DNA of 64,000 bases, from the NCBI RefSeq assembly GCF_035325925.1, contig NZ_DAOKZA010000010.1, forward strand, positions 37,749 through 101,748, in the 5' to 3' direction. The position numbers were made by a program, and so were the translations under genes. Below, one piece after another: positions 25,769 to 33,563 of the stretch. The notes beneath the pieces are model-generated. The model made no database searches, was not told the DNA's origin, and saw only the letters and a program-made list of their open reading frames with translations. Origin of the DNA: Calidifontimicrobium sp035325925 (GTDB taxonomy: Bacteria > Pseudomonadota > Gammaproteobacteria > Burkholderiales > Burkholderiaceae_C). The stretch's first letter is position 1, and every line of letters begins with the position of its first letter.

Positions 25769-26944
25769 ATGAAGATCCACGAATACCAAGGCAAGGACAT
25801 CCTGCGCCAGTTCACCGTGCCGGTGCCGCGCGGCGTGCCCGCTTTCACGGTGCAGGAAGCGGTCGAGGCCGCACAGAAGCTCGGCGGCAGCGTGTGGGTG
25901 GTCAAGGCGCAGATCCACGCGGGCGGCCGCGGCAAGGGCGGCGGCGTCAAGCTCGCGCGCTCGGTCGACGAGGTGAAGGCGCTGGCCGGGCAGATTCTGG
26001 GCATGCAGCTGGTCACGCACCAGACCGGCCCCGGCGGCCAGAAGGTGCGCCGGCTGCTGATCGAGGAAGGCGCCGACATCAAGAAGGAGTACTACGTCGC
26101 CGCGCTGACCGACCGCGCCACGCAGAAGGTCGCGATGATGGCCAGCAGCGAGGGGGGCATGGACATCGAGGAGGTCGCGCACCGCACGCCGGAGAAGATC
26201 ATCAAGGTCTTCGCCGACCCGCTGACCGGGCTGACCGACGCGCAGGCGCTGGAGCTGGCGCGCGGCATCGGCGTGCCCGAGGCGAGCCAGGCCGAGGCGG
26301 TGACGCTGTTCAAGAACCTGTACCGCTGCTACATGGACACCGACGCGTCGCTGGCCGAGATCAACCCGCTGATCCTCGAGGGCAACGGCCACCTGAAGGC
26401 GCTCGACGCGAAGTTCAACTTCGACAGCAACGCGCTGTTCCGCCACCCCGAGATCGTCGCCATGCGCGACCTCGACGAGGAGGACCCGGCCGAGATCGAG
26501 GCGAGCAAGTTCGACCTCAGCTACATCAGCCTCGACGGCAACATCGGCTGCCTGGTCAACGGCGCGGGCCTGGCGATGGCGACGATGGACACCATCAAGC
26601 TGTTCGGCGGCGAGCCGGCGAACTTCCTCGACGTCGGCGGTGGCGCCACGGCCGAGAAGGTCACCGAGGCGTTCAAGATCATGCTGCGCAACCCGAACGT
26701 CAAGGGCATCCTGGTCAACATCTTCGGCGGCATCATGCGCTGCGACACCATCGCCGAAGGCGTGATCGCGGCGTGCAAGGCGGTGCACCTGTCGATTCCG
26801 CTGGTCGTGCGCATGAAGGGCACGAACGAGGACCTGGGCAAGAAGATGCTGGCCGACTCGGGCCTGCCGATCATCAGCGCCGACACGATGGCCGAGGCCG
26901 CGACGAAGATCGTCGAGTCCGTGTCCCTCCCCCGGAGCGCCTGA
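25769..26944 (+). CDS. sucC: succinate-CoA ligase (ADP-forming) subunit beta
   Basis: A 391-residue ATP-grasp subunit of the TCA-cycle enzyme that makes ATP from succinyl-CoA. It begins MKIHEYQGKDILRQF; other motifs are KAQIHAGGRGKGGGVKL, EINPLILEGNG, VNGAGLAMATMD and NIFGGIMRCD. The last residues (SLPRSA) do not look like the family C-terminus; the final ~15 bases belong to an inverted-repeat block that encloses the stop codon, suggesting that a repeat inserted here and now supplies the tail. Confidence 0.96.
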   Translation: MKIHEYQGKDILRQFTVPVPRGVPAFTVQEAVEAAQKLGGSVWVVKAQIHAGGRGKGGGVKLARSVDEVKALAGQILGMQLVTHQTGPGGQKVRRLLIEEGADIKKEYYVAALTDRATQKVAMMASSEGGMDIEEVAHRTPEKIIKVFADPLTGLTDAQALELARGIGVPEASQAEAVTLFKNLYRCYMDTDASLAEINPLILEGNGHLKALDAKFNFDSNALFRHPEIVAMRDLDEEDPAEIEASKFDLSYISLDGNIGCLVNGAGLAMATMDTIKLFGGEPANFLDVGGGATAEKVTEAFKIMLRNPNVKGILVNIFGGIMRCDTIAEGVIAACKAVHLSIPLVVRMKGTNEDLGKKMLADSGLPIISADTMAEAATKIVESVSLPRSA

Positions 26945-26997
26945 CGGCGCTCCCCCTCAAGGGGGCGCCGCCAGCGGCCCGGCCAAGCCGGTTCCGC
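26934..26997. repeat. nested inverted repeats spanning the sucC stop
   Basis: Three palindromes lie in a row. GGAGCGCC (26934-26941) and GGCGCTCC (26946-26953) form a perfect 8-base stem whose loop holds the sucC TGA. CGGCG...CCCCC-TCAA-GGGGG-CGCCG (26945-26970) is an alternative, mutually exclusive hairpin. GCGG-CC-CGGCCAAGCCGG-TT-CCGC (26974-26997) is a third. The block resembles dispersed intergenic elements I recall from Burkholderiales genomes; that recall cannot be tested here. Confidence 0.65.
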
Positions 26998-27035
26998 GGC
27001 GTCCGCTTGGATCGAAATCCGACTTCGAGGTCCGT

Positions 27036-27929
27036 ATGAGCATCCTGATCAACAAGGACACCCGCGTCATCACGCAGGGCATCACCGGCAAGACCGGGCA
27101 GTTCCACACCCGCATGTGCCGCGACTACGCGAACGGCAGGAACTGCTTCGTCGCCGGCGTCAACCCGAAGAAGGCCGGCGAGGACTTCGAGGGCATCCCG
27201 ATCTATGCCAGCGTCAAGGACGCCAAGGCGTCCACCGGCGCCACCGTCAGCGTGATCTACGTGCCACCTGCGGGCGCCGCGGCGGCGATCTGGGAGGCGG
27301 TCGAAGCCGACCTGGACCTGGCGATCTGCATCACCGAGGGCATCCCGATCCGCGACATGCTCGAGGTGCGCAACCGCATGAAGGCCAAGGAGGCCGCCGG
27401 CGGCAAGCGCACGCTGCTGCTCGGGCCGAACTGCCCGGGCACGATCACGCCCGAGGAGATCAAGATCGGGATCATGCCCGGCCACATCCACCGCAAGGGC
27501 CGCATCGGCGTGGTCAGCCGCTCGGGCACGCTGACCTACGAGGCCGTGGCCCAGCTCACCGAGATCGGCCTCGGCCAGAGCAGCGCGGTGGGCATCGGCG
27601 GCGACCCGATCAACGGGTTGAAGCACATCGACGTGATGCAGATGTTCAACGACGACCCCGACACCGACGCGGTGATCATGATCGGCGAGATCGGTGGCCC
27701 CGACGAGGCCGAGGCGGCGCGCTGGTGCAAGGCGAACATGCGCAAGCCGGTGGTGGGCTTCATCGCCGGCGTCACCGCGCCACCGGGCAAGCGCATGGGC
27801 CACGCCGGCGCGCTGATCTCGGGCGGTGCCGACACCGCCGACGCCAAGCTCGCGATCATGGAGGAGTGCGGCTTCAAGGTCACGCGCAACCCGTCGGAGA
27901 TGGGCCGGCTGCTGAAGTCGCTGATCTGA
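27036..27929 (+). CDS. sucD: succinate-CoA ligase subunit alpha
   Basis: A 297-residue CoA-binding and phospho-histidine subunit. The CoA-binding Rossmann motif VITQGITGKTG is at ~11-21, and the phosphorylated histidine is H256 in RMGHAGALISGG. Also seen: LLGPNCPGTI and GIGGDPINGL. GAGGT precedes the ATG. It follows sucC by 91 bases of repeat-rich DNA and is probably co-transcribed with it. Confidence 0.97.
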   Translation: MSILINKDTRVITQGITGKTGQFHTRMCRDYANGRNCFVAGVNPKKAGEDFEGIPIYASVKDAKASTGATVSVIYVPPAGAAAAIWEAVEADLDLAICITEGIPIRDMLEVRNRMKAKEAAGGKRTLLLGPNCPGTITPEEIKIGIMPGHIHRKGRIGVVSRSGTLTYEAVAQLTEIGLGQSSAVGIGGDPINGLKHIDVMQMFNDDPDTDAVIMIGEIGGPDEAEAARWCKANMRKPVVGFIAGVTAPPGKRMGHAGALISGGADTADAKLAIMEECGFKVTRNPSEMGRLLKSLI

Positions 27930-27946
27930 GCGCACACCGCGCCTCG

Positions 27947-27978
27947 CGCGACGGGCCGTCTGCGGGCGGCCCGTCGCG
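27947..27978 (+). terminator. strong hairpin after sucD
   Basis: CGCGACGGGCCG (27947-27958) and CGGCCCGTCGCG (27967-27978) form a perfect 12-base stem with an 8-base loop, 17 bases after the sucD stop. There is no T run, so it is either a Rho-assisted terminator or an mRNA 3'-end stabiliser. Confidence 0.6.
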
Positions 27979-28008
27979 TTGCGGCGCCGCCGCTCTGTAG
28001 TTTTACGC

Positions 28009-28021
28009 ACCGCCAGGCGGT
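28009..28021. promoter_or_regulatory. palindrome upstream of terC
   Basis: ACCGCC-A-GGCGGT is a perfect 6-1-6 inverted repeat directly after an unusual AT-rich patch (TAGTTTTAC, 27998-28006) and 12 bases before a TACACT that could be a -10 element (28033-28038). It could be an operator for the downstream gene. No regulator is identified. Confidence 0.35.
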
Positions 28022-28064
28022 ACCGCGGCCCCTACACTGGCGGCCGAGTCTTCGGAGATCCCGG

Positions 28065-28802
28065 ATGGAAGAGTTCTTGACCCCCGCGTTCTGGGTCGCG
28101 GTCGGGCAGATCATCATGATCGACATCCTGCTCGGTGGCGACAATGCGGTCGTCATTGCGCTGGCGTGTCGCCGGCTGCCGGCCAGGCAGCGCACCGCCG
28201 GCATCCTGTGGGGCACGGCGGGCGCGATCGGGCTGCGCGTGATCCTGATCTTCTTCGCGCTGACGCTGCTGGCGATTCCGTTCCTGAAGCTGGTCGGCGC
28301 CGCGCTGCTGGTGTGGATCGGCATCAAGCTGCTGGTGCCCGAGCACGAAGACGCCCACGGCAGCATCGAGGCCAGCGACAAGCTGTGGGCCGCGGTGAAG
28401 ACGGTGATCGTCGCCGACCTCGTGATGAGCGTCGACAACGTCATCGCGATCGCCGGCGCCGCGCAGGGCGCCGGCGAGGGCCACCAGATGCCGCTGGTGA
28501 TCTTCGGCCTGCTGGTCAGCATCCCGATCATCGTCTGGGGCAGCCAGCTGGTGATCAAGCTGATGGACCGCTTCCCGATCATCATCACGCTCGGCGGCAT
28601 GCTGCTGGGCTGGATCGCCGGCACGATGGCGGTGTCCGACCCTGCGGTGGTCAGCCCCGACGCCTGGACCTGGGTGCCCAAGGTTCCGCAGACCGACGTC
28701 GTGAAGTACGCCGCCGGCGTCGCCGGTGCGCTGCTCGTGCTCGGCTGGGGCAAGTGGATCGCGTCGCGCCGGCCCGAACCGGCCTCCGACGCGACGGCCT
28801 GA
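28065..28802 (+). CDS. TerC-family membrane protein, YjbE type
   Basis: A 245-residue polytopic membrane protein with about seven helices. Two family signatures are visible: GGDNAVVIAL near residue 25 and a second, MSVDNVIAIAG, near 125, whose acidic residues sit inside helices as expected for metal ion handling. Related proteins export manganese or supply metals to exported enzymes; the ion here is not determinable. I looked for a manganese (yybP-ykoY) riboswitch upstream and saw none. Confidence 0.9.
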   Translation: MEEFLTPAFWVAVGQIIMIDILLGGDNAVVIALACRRLPARQRTAGILWGTAGAIGLRVILIFFALTLLAIPFLKLVGAALLVWIGIKLLVPEHEDAHGSIEASDKLWAAVKTVIVADLVMSVDNVIAIAGAAQGAGEGHQMPLVIFGLLVSIPIIVWGSQLVIKLMDRFPIIITLGGMLLGWIAGTMAVSDPAVVSPDAWTWVPKVPQTDVVKYAAGVAGALLVLGWGKWIASRRPEPASDATA

Positions 28803-28830
28803 GCGCGCCGGGTCGCCGCCACGCCGCCGC

Positions 28831-29679
28831 GTGAGCCCGCGCGACCGTCTGCTTGCCGCCGGATCGACGTTCGCGGGCCTGCGCGTCGCGCGCGTGCTCG
28901 CCCGCGGTGCCACCGGGGTGCTGTACCTGGCGGTCGACGCGGACTCGCGCGCGCTGGCACTGAAGGTGCTCACGCCGCACACCGCCGGTGACGACGACGC
29001 GACCGCGCTCGCCGAACGCTTTGCCCGCGAGGCCGAGGTGCTTCGCCGGCTGCGCCACCCGGCGATCGTCGAGGTCCACGCAGCCGGCGTGGAGCAGCAG
29101 CGCGCGTACCTGGCGATGACGCTGTTGCCCGGCGGCGACTTGCGCCGCCACGCCCGTGCGGCGCGGCTGCTGCCCGAGGCACTGGTGCTGCGGCTGGGCG
29201 CCGAGGTCGCCGACGCGCTGGCGCACGCCCACGCGCAGGGTGTCGTGCACCGCGACCTGAAGCCGGCCAACCTGGTGTTCGACGCCGCGTCGCGGCGCGT
29301 GTGGGTCACCGACTTCGGCGTCGCTCGCATGCTCGACGCCCATCGCACGCGCAGCGGCGTGCTGCTGGGCACGCCGGCGTTCATGCCGCCCGAGCAGCTC
29401 GCCGGCGCGGCGGCCGGCCCGGCCGGCGACGTCTACGCGCTCGGCGTCACGCTGTTCCAACTGCTCAGCGGCGAGCTGCCGCACGACGGCGCGACGCTCG
29501 GTGCCCTGCTGCAGGCGGTGGCGCGCGGGGCGCCGCGCTCGCTGGGCAAGCTGCGCCCCGACCTGCCGGCGGCGCTGGCCGCCTTCGTGGCCGAACTGAC
29601 GCACCCCGACCCGGCGTCGCGCCCCGGCGCGACCGCGGCGGCCGAGCGGCTCGCGTCGCTGCAGGCGCTGGTGCGCTGA
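28831..29679 (+). CDS. serine/threonine protein kinase
   Basis: A 282-residue Hanks-type kinase that is almost only a catalytic domain. Gly-rich loop VLARGATGVLYLAV, K45 (ALKVL), catalytic loop VVHRDLKPAN (D142), DFG 161-163, and activation segment GTPAFMPPEQL. No transmembrane helix or sensor domain is attached, so it is cytoplasmic. The start is GTG at 28831; the frame further upstream is the 3' end of terC in another frame. It is followed by a PP2C phosphatase and an FHA protein, a typical signalling trio. Confidence 0.92.
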   Translation: MSPRDRLLAAGSTFAGLRVARVLARGATGVLYLAVDADSRALALKVLTPHTAGDDDATALAERFAREAEVLRRLRHPAIVEVHAAGVEQQRAYLAMTLLPGGDLRRHARAARLLPEALVLRLGAEVADALAHAHAQGVVHRDLKPANLVFDAASRRVWVTDFGVARMLDAHRTRSGVLLGTPAFMPPEQLAGAAAGPAGDVYALGVTLFQLLSGELPHDGATLGALLQAVARGAPRSLGKLRPDLPAALAAFVAELTHPDPASRPGATAAAERLASLQALVR

Positions 29680-29794
29680 GGCCGCCGCGTCGACCGCCCC
29701 GGCAAACCCGGGGGGCGTCCGGTCGGCCGGACGCGGCACAATCGCGCTCCTCGGCGCTGCCAGCGCCACCGTCGCCGTGCCCCGCCGTGCCCCC

Positions 29795-30577
29795 ATGAAC
29801 GTCGAGTTCTTCGCCGCCATCGACAAGGGGCGCCAGCGCGACAACAACGAGGACGCGGTCGCGCTCGACGAGGACAACGCGCTCGCGGTGCTCGCCGACG
29901 GCATGGGCGGCTACAACGCCGGCGAGGTGGCCAGCGGCATGGCGACCTCGTTCATCCGCAGCGAGCTCGGGCGTTGGCTGCACGATGCCGGCGCGGCCGC
30001 CGACGCCGACGTGCGCCGCGCGATGGACATCTGCGTGGACAACGCCAACCGCGCGATCTTCAACGCCGCCAACGCCAACCCGCACTACGCCGGCATGGGC
30101 ACCACGCTGGTGGTCGCGGTGTTCCGCGGCCCCCGCCTGCTGGTCGGCCACGTCGGCGACTCGCGCGCCTACCGGCTGCGCGGCGGCCGCCTGCAGCAGA
30201 TCACGCGCGACCACTCGCTGCTGCAGGAACAGATCGACGCCGGCGTGATCTCGCCAGAGCAGGCGGCCTTTTCGGCGCAGCGCAACCTGGTCACGCGCGC
30301 GGTGGGTATCGAGGACACCGTGCTGCTCGAGACCCACCTGCACGAGGTGCTGCCGGGCGACCTGTACCTGCTGTGCTCCGACGGGCTGTCGGACATGCTC
30401 GACGACGCGACGCTCGTGCAACTGTTGAGATCGCACGAATTGCTCGCCGACGCGGGGCGCGCACTGATCGACGCGGCCAACGACGCCGGTGGAAAGGATA
30501 ATATTTCGCTGGTTCTGGCCCGGGTGGCCGGCCAGCCGCAGGTGGGTCGTTCGTCGTGGTGGCCGTTCAGGCGCTGA
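29795..30577 (+). CDS. PP2C-type Ser/Thr phosphatase
   Basis: A 260-residue PPM/PP2C phosphatase (Stp1/PrpC type) that needs two metal ions. Motifs: RQRDNNEDAV, LADGMGGYNAGE (D35), GMGTTLV, VGHVGDSRAYRL, LLCSDGLSDML and GGKDNISLV, all metal ligands intact. It presumably reverses the adjacent kinase. The ATG at 29795 is preferred over a GTG at 29777, because homologues begin a few residues before FFAAIDKG. Confidence 0.94.
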   Translation: MNVEFFAAIDKGRQRDNNEDAVALDEDNALAVLADGMGGYNAGEVASGMATSFIRSELGRWLHDAGAAADADVRRAMDICVDNANRAIFNAANANPHYAGMGTTLVVAVFRGPRLLVGHVGDSRAYRLRGGRLQQITRDHSLLQEQIDAGVISPEQAAFSAQRNLVTRAVGIEDTVLLETHLHEVLPGDLYLLCSDGLSDMLDDATLVQLLRSHELLADAGRALIDAANDAGGKDNISLVLARVAGQPQVGRSSWWPFRR

Positions 30578-30644
30578 ACGCGCGATCGACGCCGCGCGCC
30601 GTTGGGAAGTGCTGGAAGATCCGCTACGACAAGAGGTCATGCGC

Positions 30645-31307
30645 ATGGGCAAGCTGGTCGTCTCCCTCGACGGTGTCGTGATCAAGGAAGTGCAGATCAC
30701 GAAGGACAAGACCACCCTCGGCCGGCGCCCGTACAACGACATCGTCATCGACAACCTCGCCGTCAGCGGCGAGCATGCGGTGCTGCAGATGGCCGGGCCC
30801 GACGTGTTCATCGAGGACCTGAACTCGACGAACGGCACCTACATCAACGGCAAGGCGGTCAAGAAGCAGCTGCTGGCGCACAACGACACGATCGAGATCG
30901 GCAAGTACAAGATCAAGTACCTGGTCGACAACGGCACCGACTACGAGCACACGATGGTCATCCGCCCCGGCGCCGCGCCGGGGCCGGCGTTCGCCGCGTC
31001 GCGCCCGGCCGGCGGCTCGGGGTTCGGGTCGCTCGCCGCGCCGGTGGGCCCGGCGTCGATCCGCGTGCTCAACGGTGCCGCCGCCGGGCGCGAGGTGGCG
31101 CTGACCAAGGTCGTGACCACGGTGGGCAAGCCCGGCGTGCAGGTCGCGTCGATCACCAAGCGGCCGGTCGGCTACGTGCTGGCGCACGTCGAGGGCAGCT
31201 CGCGCCCCAGCATCAACGGCGCCGCGCTGGCCGGCGACTCGGTGCAGCTGAAAAACGGCGACGTCATCGAACTGGCCGGCACGCAGATGCAGTTCGTTCA
31301 GGCCTGA
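30645..31307 (+). CDS. FHA domain protein
   Basis: A 220-residue cytoplasmic protein with an N-terminal FHA domain (~20-90): TLGRRPYNDIVIDN, VSGEHAVL and EDLNSTNGTYING are the phosphothreonine-binding signature. An Ala/Gly/Pro linker (~105-135) follows, then a second FHA-like module (~135-220) that lacks the conserved Arg/Ser/His residues. The ATG at 30645 is chosen because GAGG lies 8 bases upstream; the ATG at 30639 is too close. It is probably the reader of the neighbouring kinase. Confidence 0.92.
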   Translation: MGKLVVSLDGVVIKEVQITKDKTTLGRRPYNDIVIDNLAVSGEHAVLQMAGPDVFIEDLNSTNGTYINGKAVKKQLLAHNDTIEIGKYKIKYLVDNGTDYEHTMVIRPGAAPGPAFAASRPAGGSGFGSLAAPVGPASIRVLNGAAAGREVALTKVVTTVGKPGVQVASITKRPVGYVLAHVEGSSRPSINGAALAGDSVQLKNGDVIELAGTQMQFVQA

Positions 31308-31523
31308 ACGCCCGCCGGGCGCGACGTGAACATCTCACGGCGGCGCCGGCGCGGTGATCGGCGGGCGACGAGCCGCGTGGCGCATGCACGCCGGCCTCTT
31401 GTGCACCCGAGGCCGGCGTCGCAACATCGCCCGATGCCTGCCCTGTTCTCGCCGCGCGCGCCCGCAGAGGTCCGGCCGCGGGACCGCGACCTGCCGGGCG
31501 CGGGCGCGGGCGCCGCGCAGGAC

Positions 31524-32306
31524 ATGACGATCCGCGTCCTCGGCTGCTCCGGCTCGATCGCCGCGGGCAGCCGCACCACCGCCTTCCTCGTCGACGACGA
31601 TCTGCTCGTCGACGCCGGTACCGGTGTGGGCGACCTCACGCTCGACGAACTGCTGCGCATCGACCACATCGTCGTCAGCCACTCGCACCTCGACCACGTG
31701 CTGTCGATCGGCCTGCTCGCCGACACGGTGTCGCGCCGTCGCCGCGCCGCCGATCGCGCGCCGATCGAGGTGCACGCGCTGCCCGCGACGATCGCGGCGC
31801 TGCGCACCCACGTGTTCAACGGCGTGATCTGGCCCGACTTCAGCCGGCTGCCCAACCCCGAACGGCCGGTGCTGCGCTTCGTGCCGTTCGACGTCGGTGA
31901 GGTGCTGCGCTTCGGCGCGCGCCGCGTCGAGGTGCTCGGCGCAGCGCACACCGTTCCGGCGGTCGGCTTCGCGATCGCGCCGGCCGAAGGCGCGCCGGCA
32001 TGGGTGTTCAGCGGCGACACCGGGCCGAACCCGGCGCTGTGGCAGCGGCTGCGCCAGATGTCGGTGGCACACCTCGTGATCGAGACCGCGTTCGGCGACG
32101 AGGACGCTGCGCTGGCCGAGATCAGCGGCCACCTCAGCCCGCGCACGCTGGCCGGCGAGCTGGCGCAGCTCGGCGCGCCGACCGACGTGCACATCACGCA
32201 CATCAAGCCCGGCGAAGTCGACACCGTGATGGCGCAGGTCGCGGCGCTGGGGCTGCCGCACCGCGTGCACGCGCTGGCCAGCGGGCAGCGCCTGACGCTG
32301 CGCTGA
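31524..32306 (+). CDS. metallo-beta-lactamase-fold hydrolase, class II PDE-like
   Basis: A 260-residue protein. VLGCSGSIAAGSRTTAFLV and the metal motif HSHLDHV (H53, H55, D57, H58) with the following SIGLLAD fit class II cyclic-nucleotide phosphodiesterases; further ligands are in GAAHTVP, FSGDTGP and THIKPGE. cAMP hydrolysis is plausible from the family but unproven. AGGAC precedes the ATG at 31524; a longer in-frame start at 31435 lacks homology. It is 216 bases after the FHA gene and converges with the methyltransferase. Confidence 0.85.
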   Translation: MTIRVLGCSGSIAAGSRTTAFLVDDDLLVDAGTGVGDLTLDELLRIDHIVVSHSHLDHVLSIGLLADTVSRRRRAADRAPIEVHALPATIAALRTHVFNGVIWPDFSRLPNPERPVLRFVPFDVGEVLRFGARRVEVLGAAHTVPAVGFAIAPAEGAPAWVFSGDTGPNPALWQRLRQMSVAHLVIETAFGDEDAALAEISGHLSPRTLAGELAQLGAPTDVHITHIKPGEVDTVMAQVAALGLPHRVHALASGQRLTLR

Positions 32307-32309
32307 ACC

Positions 32310-33563
32310 TCAGCCCGCGTCGGGTCGCGCGCGCGGGCGCGCCGAGCCGGCCACCATGTCGAAGCGGAACAGCCGGCACTCGATCGGGCCGTTCCACATC
32401 GGCACGCGGCGCGTCGCCTTCAGCCGCATCAGCCCCGGCAGCTGCAGCTCGGGGCTGAGCACCCAGGCGGTCCAGCCCGCGTAGTGGCGCTTCCAGTGCG
32501 CCGCCAGCGCGGCGAAGAACTCGCCCGCCGACGCCGCCCGCTCGAAGCCTTCGCGCGCGCTGCCGCGGCCCTTGGGGGCGATGCGCTCGCCGTACGGCGG
32601 GTTGAGCATCAGCACGCCGGCGTCGGCCGGCGCCGGGCGCTGCAGCGCGTCGGCGGCCTTGAAGGCGATTGCCTCGCCGACGCCGGCGCGGCGCGCGTTG
32701 CGCGCGGCGAAGTCGGTCATGCGAAACGACACGTCGCCGGCGTGCACCGCCACCGCGGGCGCGTGCACGCGCTCGCGCGCGGCGCGGCGCATCGCCTGCC
32801 ACGCCGCGGCGTGCGCGCGAAACGGCGCCAGGCGCTCGAACGCGAAGTGCCGCTGCAGGCCGGGCGCGATGCCGCACGCCAGCTGCGCGGCCTCGATCGC
32901 GATCGTGCCGGCGCCGCAGCACGGGTCGAACAGCGGCGGGTCGTCGGCGCGCCCGTGCCAGCCGGCGGCGGCGAGCATCGCGGCGGCCAGCGTCTCCTTC
33001 AGCGGCGCCTCGCCCTTGACCTCCTGGCCGGCGGCGCCGGCGTCGCGCCAGCCGCGCTTGAACAGCGCCTCGCCCGAGGTGTCGACGTACAGCGTGGCTT
33101 GGCGCTCGCCCAGGTGCAGCAGCAGCGGCAGGTCGGGCGCGCGCGTGTCGACGCCGGGTCGCGCGCCGGTGGCCTCGCGCAGCGCGTCGCACACCGCGTC
33201 CTTGATGCGCAGCGCCGCGAAGTGCAGGCTGCGCAGTGGCGCGGCGCGCGCGCTGGTGTCCACACGCAGCGTGTGCTGGGGCCCGATCCAGTCGGCCCAG
33301 CGCACGCGCCGTGCCAGCGCGTACAGGTCGTCCTCGTCGCGGTAGTCGCCGGCGGCCAGCGGCCACAGCACGCGTTGCGCGAGTCGGCTGCCCAGGTTCA
33401 GGCGCATCGCCGCCGATTCGTCGCCGTGCACGGTGACCCCGCCGCGGCCGGGCTCGACCGCCGCGTCGGCACCGAGCAGCCGGTGGCACTCGTCGACGAG
33501 CAGCGCCTCGGTGCCGCCGGCGCAGGGCAGGAACAGCGCGGCGCCGGTGCGCGCGGGGTTCAC
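32310..33563 (-). CDS. THUMP-domain 23S rRNA methyltransferase, RlmL-like
   Basis: A 417-residue protein equivalent to the N-terminal half of E. coli RlmKL, which makes m2G2445 in 23S rRNA. THUMP domain ~50-165, SAM-binding FDPCCGAGTIAIEA (~212-225), catalytic NPPYGER (321-327). The RlmK half is absent, as usual outside gammaproteobacteria. The start is GTG at 33563, overlapping the rpoN stop, so it is coupled to rpoN, a position often held by the ribosome hibernation factor gene. Confidence 0.9.
   Translation of the reverse strand: MNPARTGAALFLPCAGGTEALLVDECHRLLGADAAVEPGRGGVTVHGDESAAMRLNLGSRLAQRVLWPLAAGDYRDEDDLYALARRVRWADWIGPQHTLRVDTSARAAPLRSLHFAALRIKDAVCDALREATGARPGVDTRAPDLPLLLHLGERQATLYVDTSGEALFKRGWRDAGAAGQEVKGEAPLKETLAAAMLAAAGWHGRADDPPLFDPCCGAGTIAIEAAQLACGIAPGLQRHFAFERLAPFRAHAAAWQAMRRAARERVHAPAVAVHAGDVSFRMTDFAARNARRAGVGEAIAFKAADALQRPAPADAGVLMLNPPYGERIAPKGRGSAREGFERAASAGEFFAALAAHWKRHYAGWTAWVLSPELQLPGLMRLKATRRVPMWNGPIECRLFRFDMVAGSARPRARPDAG

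Noticed and set aside
27930..28064. yybP-ykoY manganese riboswitch ahead of terC
   Set aside because: No conserved core could be found; only a terminator-like hairpin and a short palindrome are visible.
28831..31307. Type VI secretion locus suggested by the kinase, phosphatase and FHA genes
   Set aside because: No VipA/B, Hcp, ClpV, TssK or other T6SS gene is present on either side.
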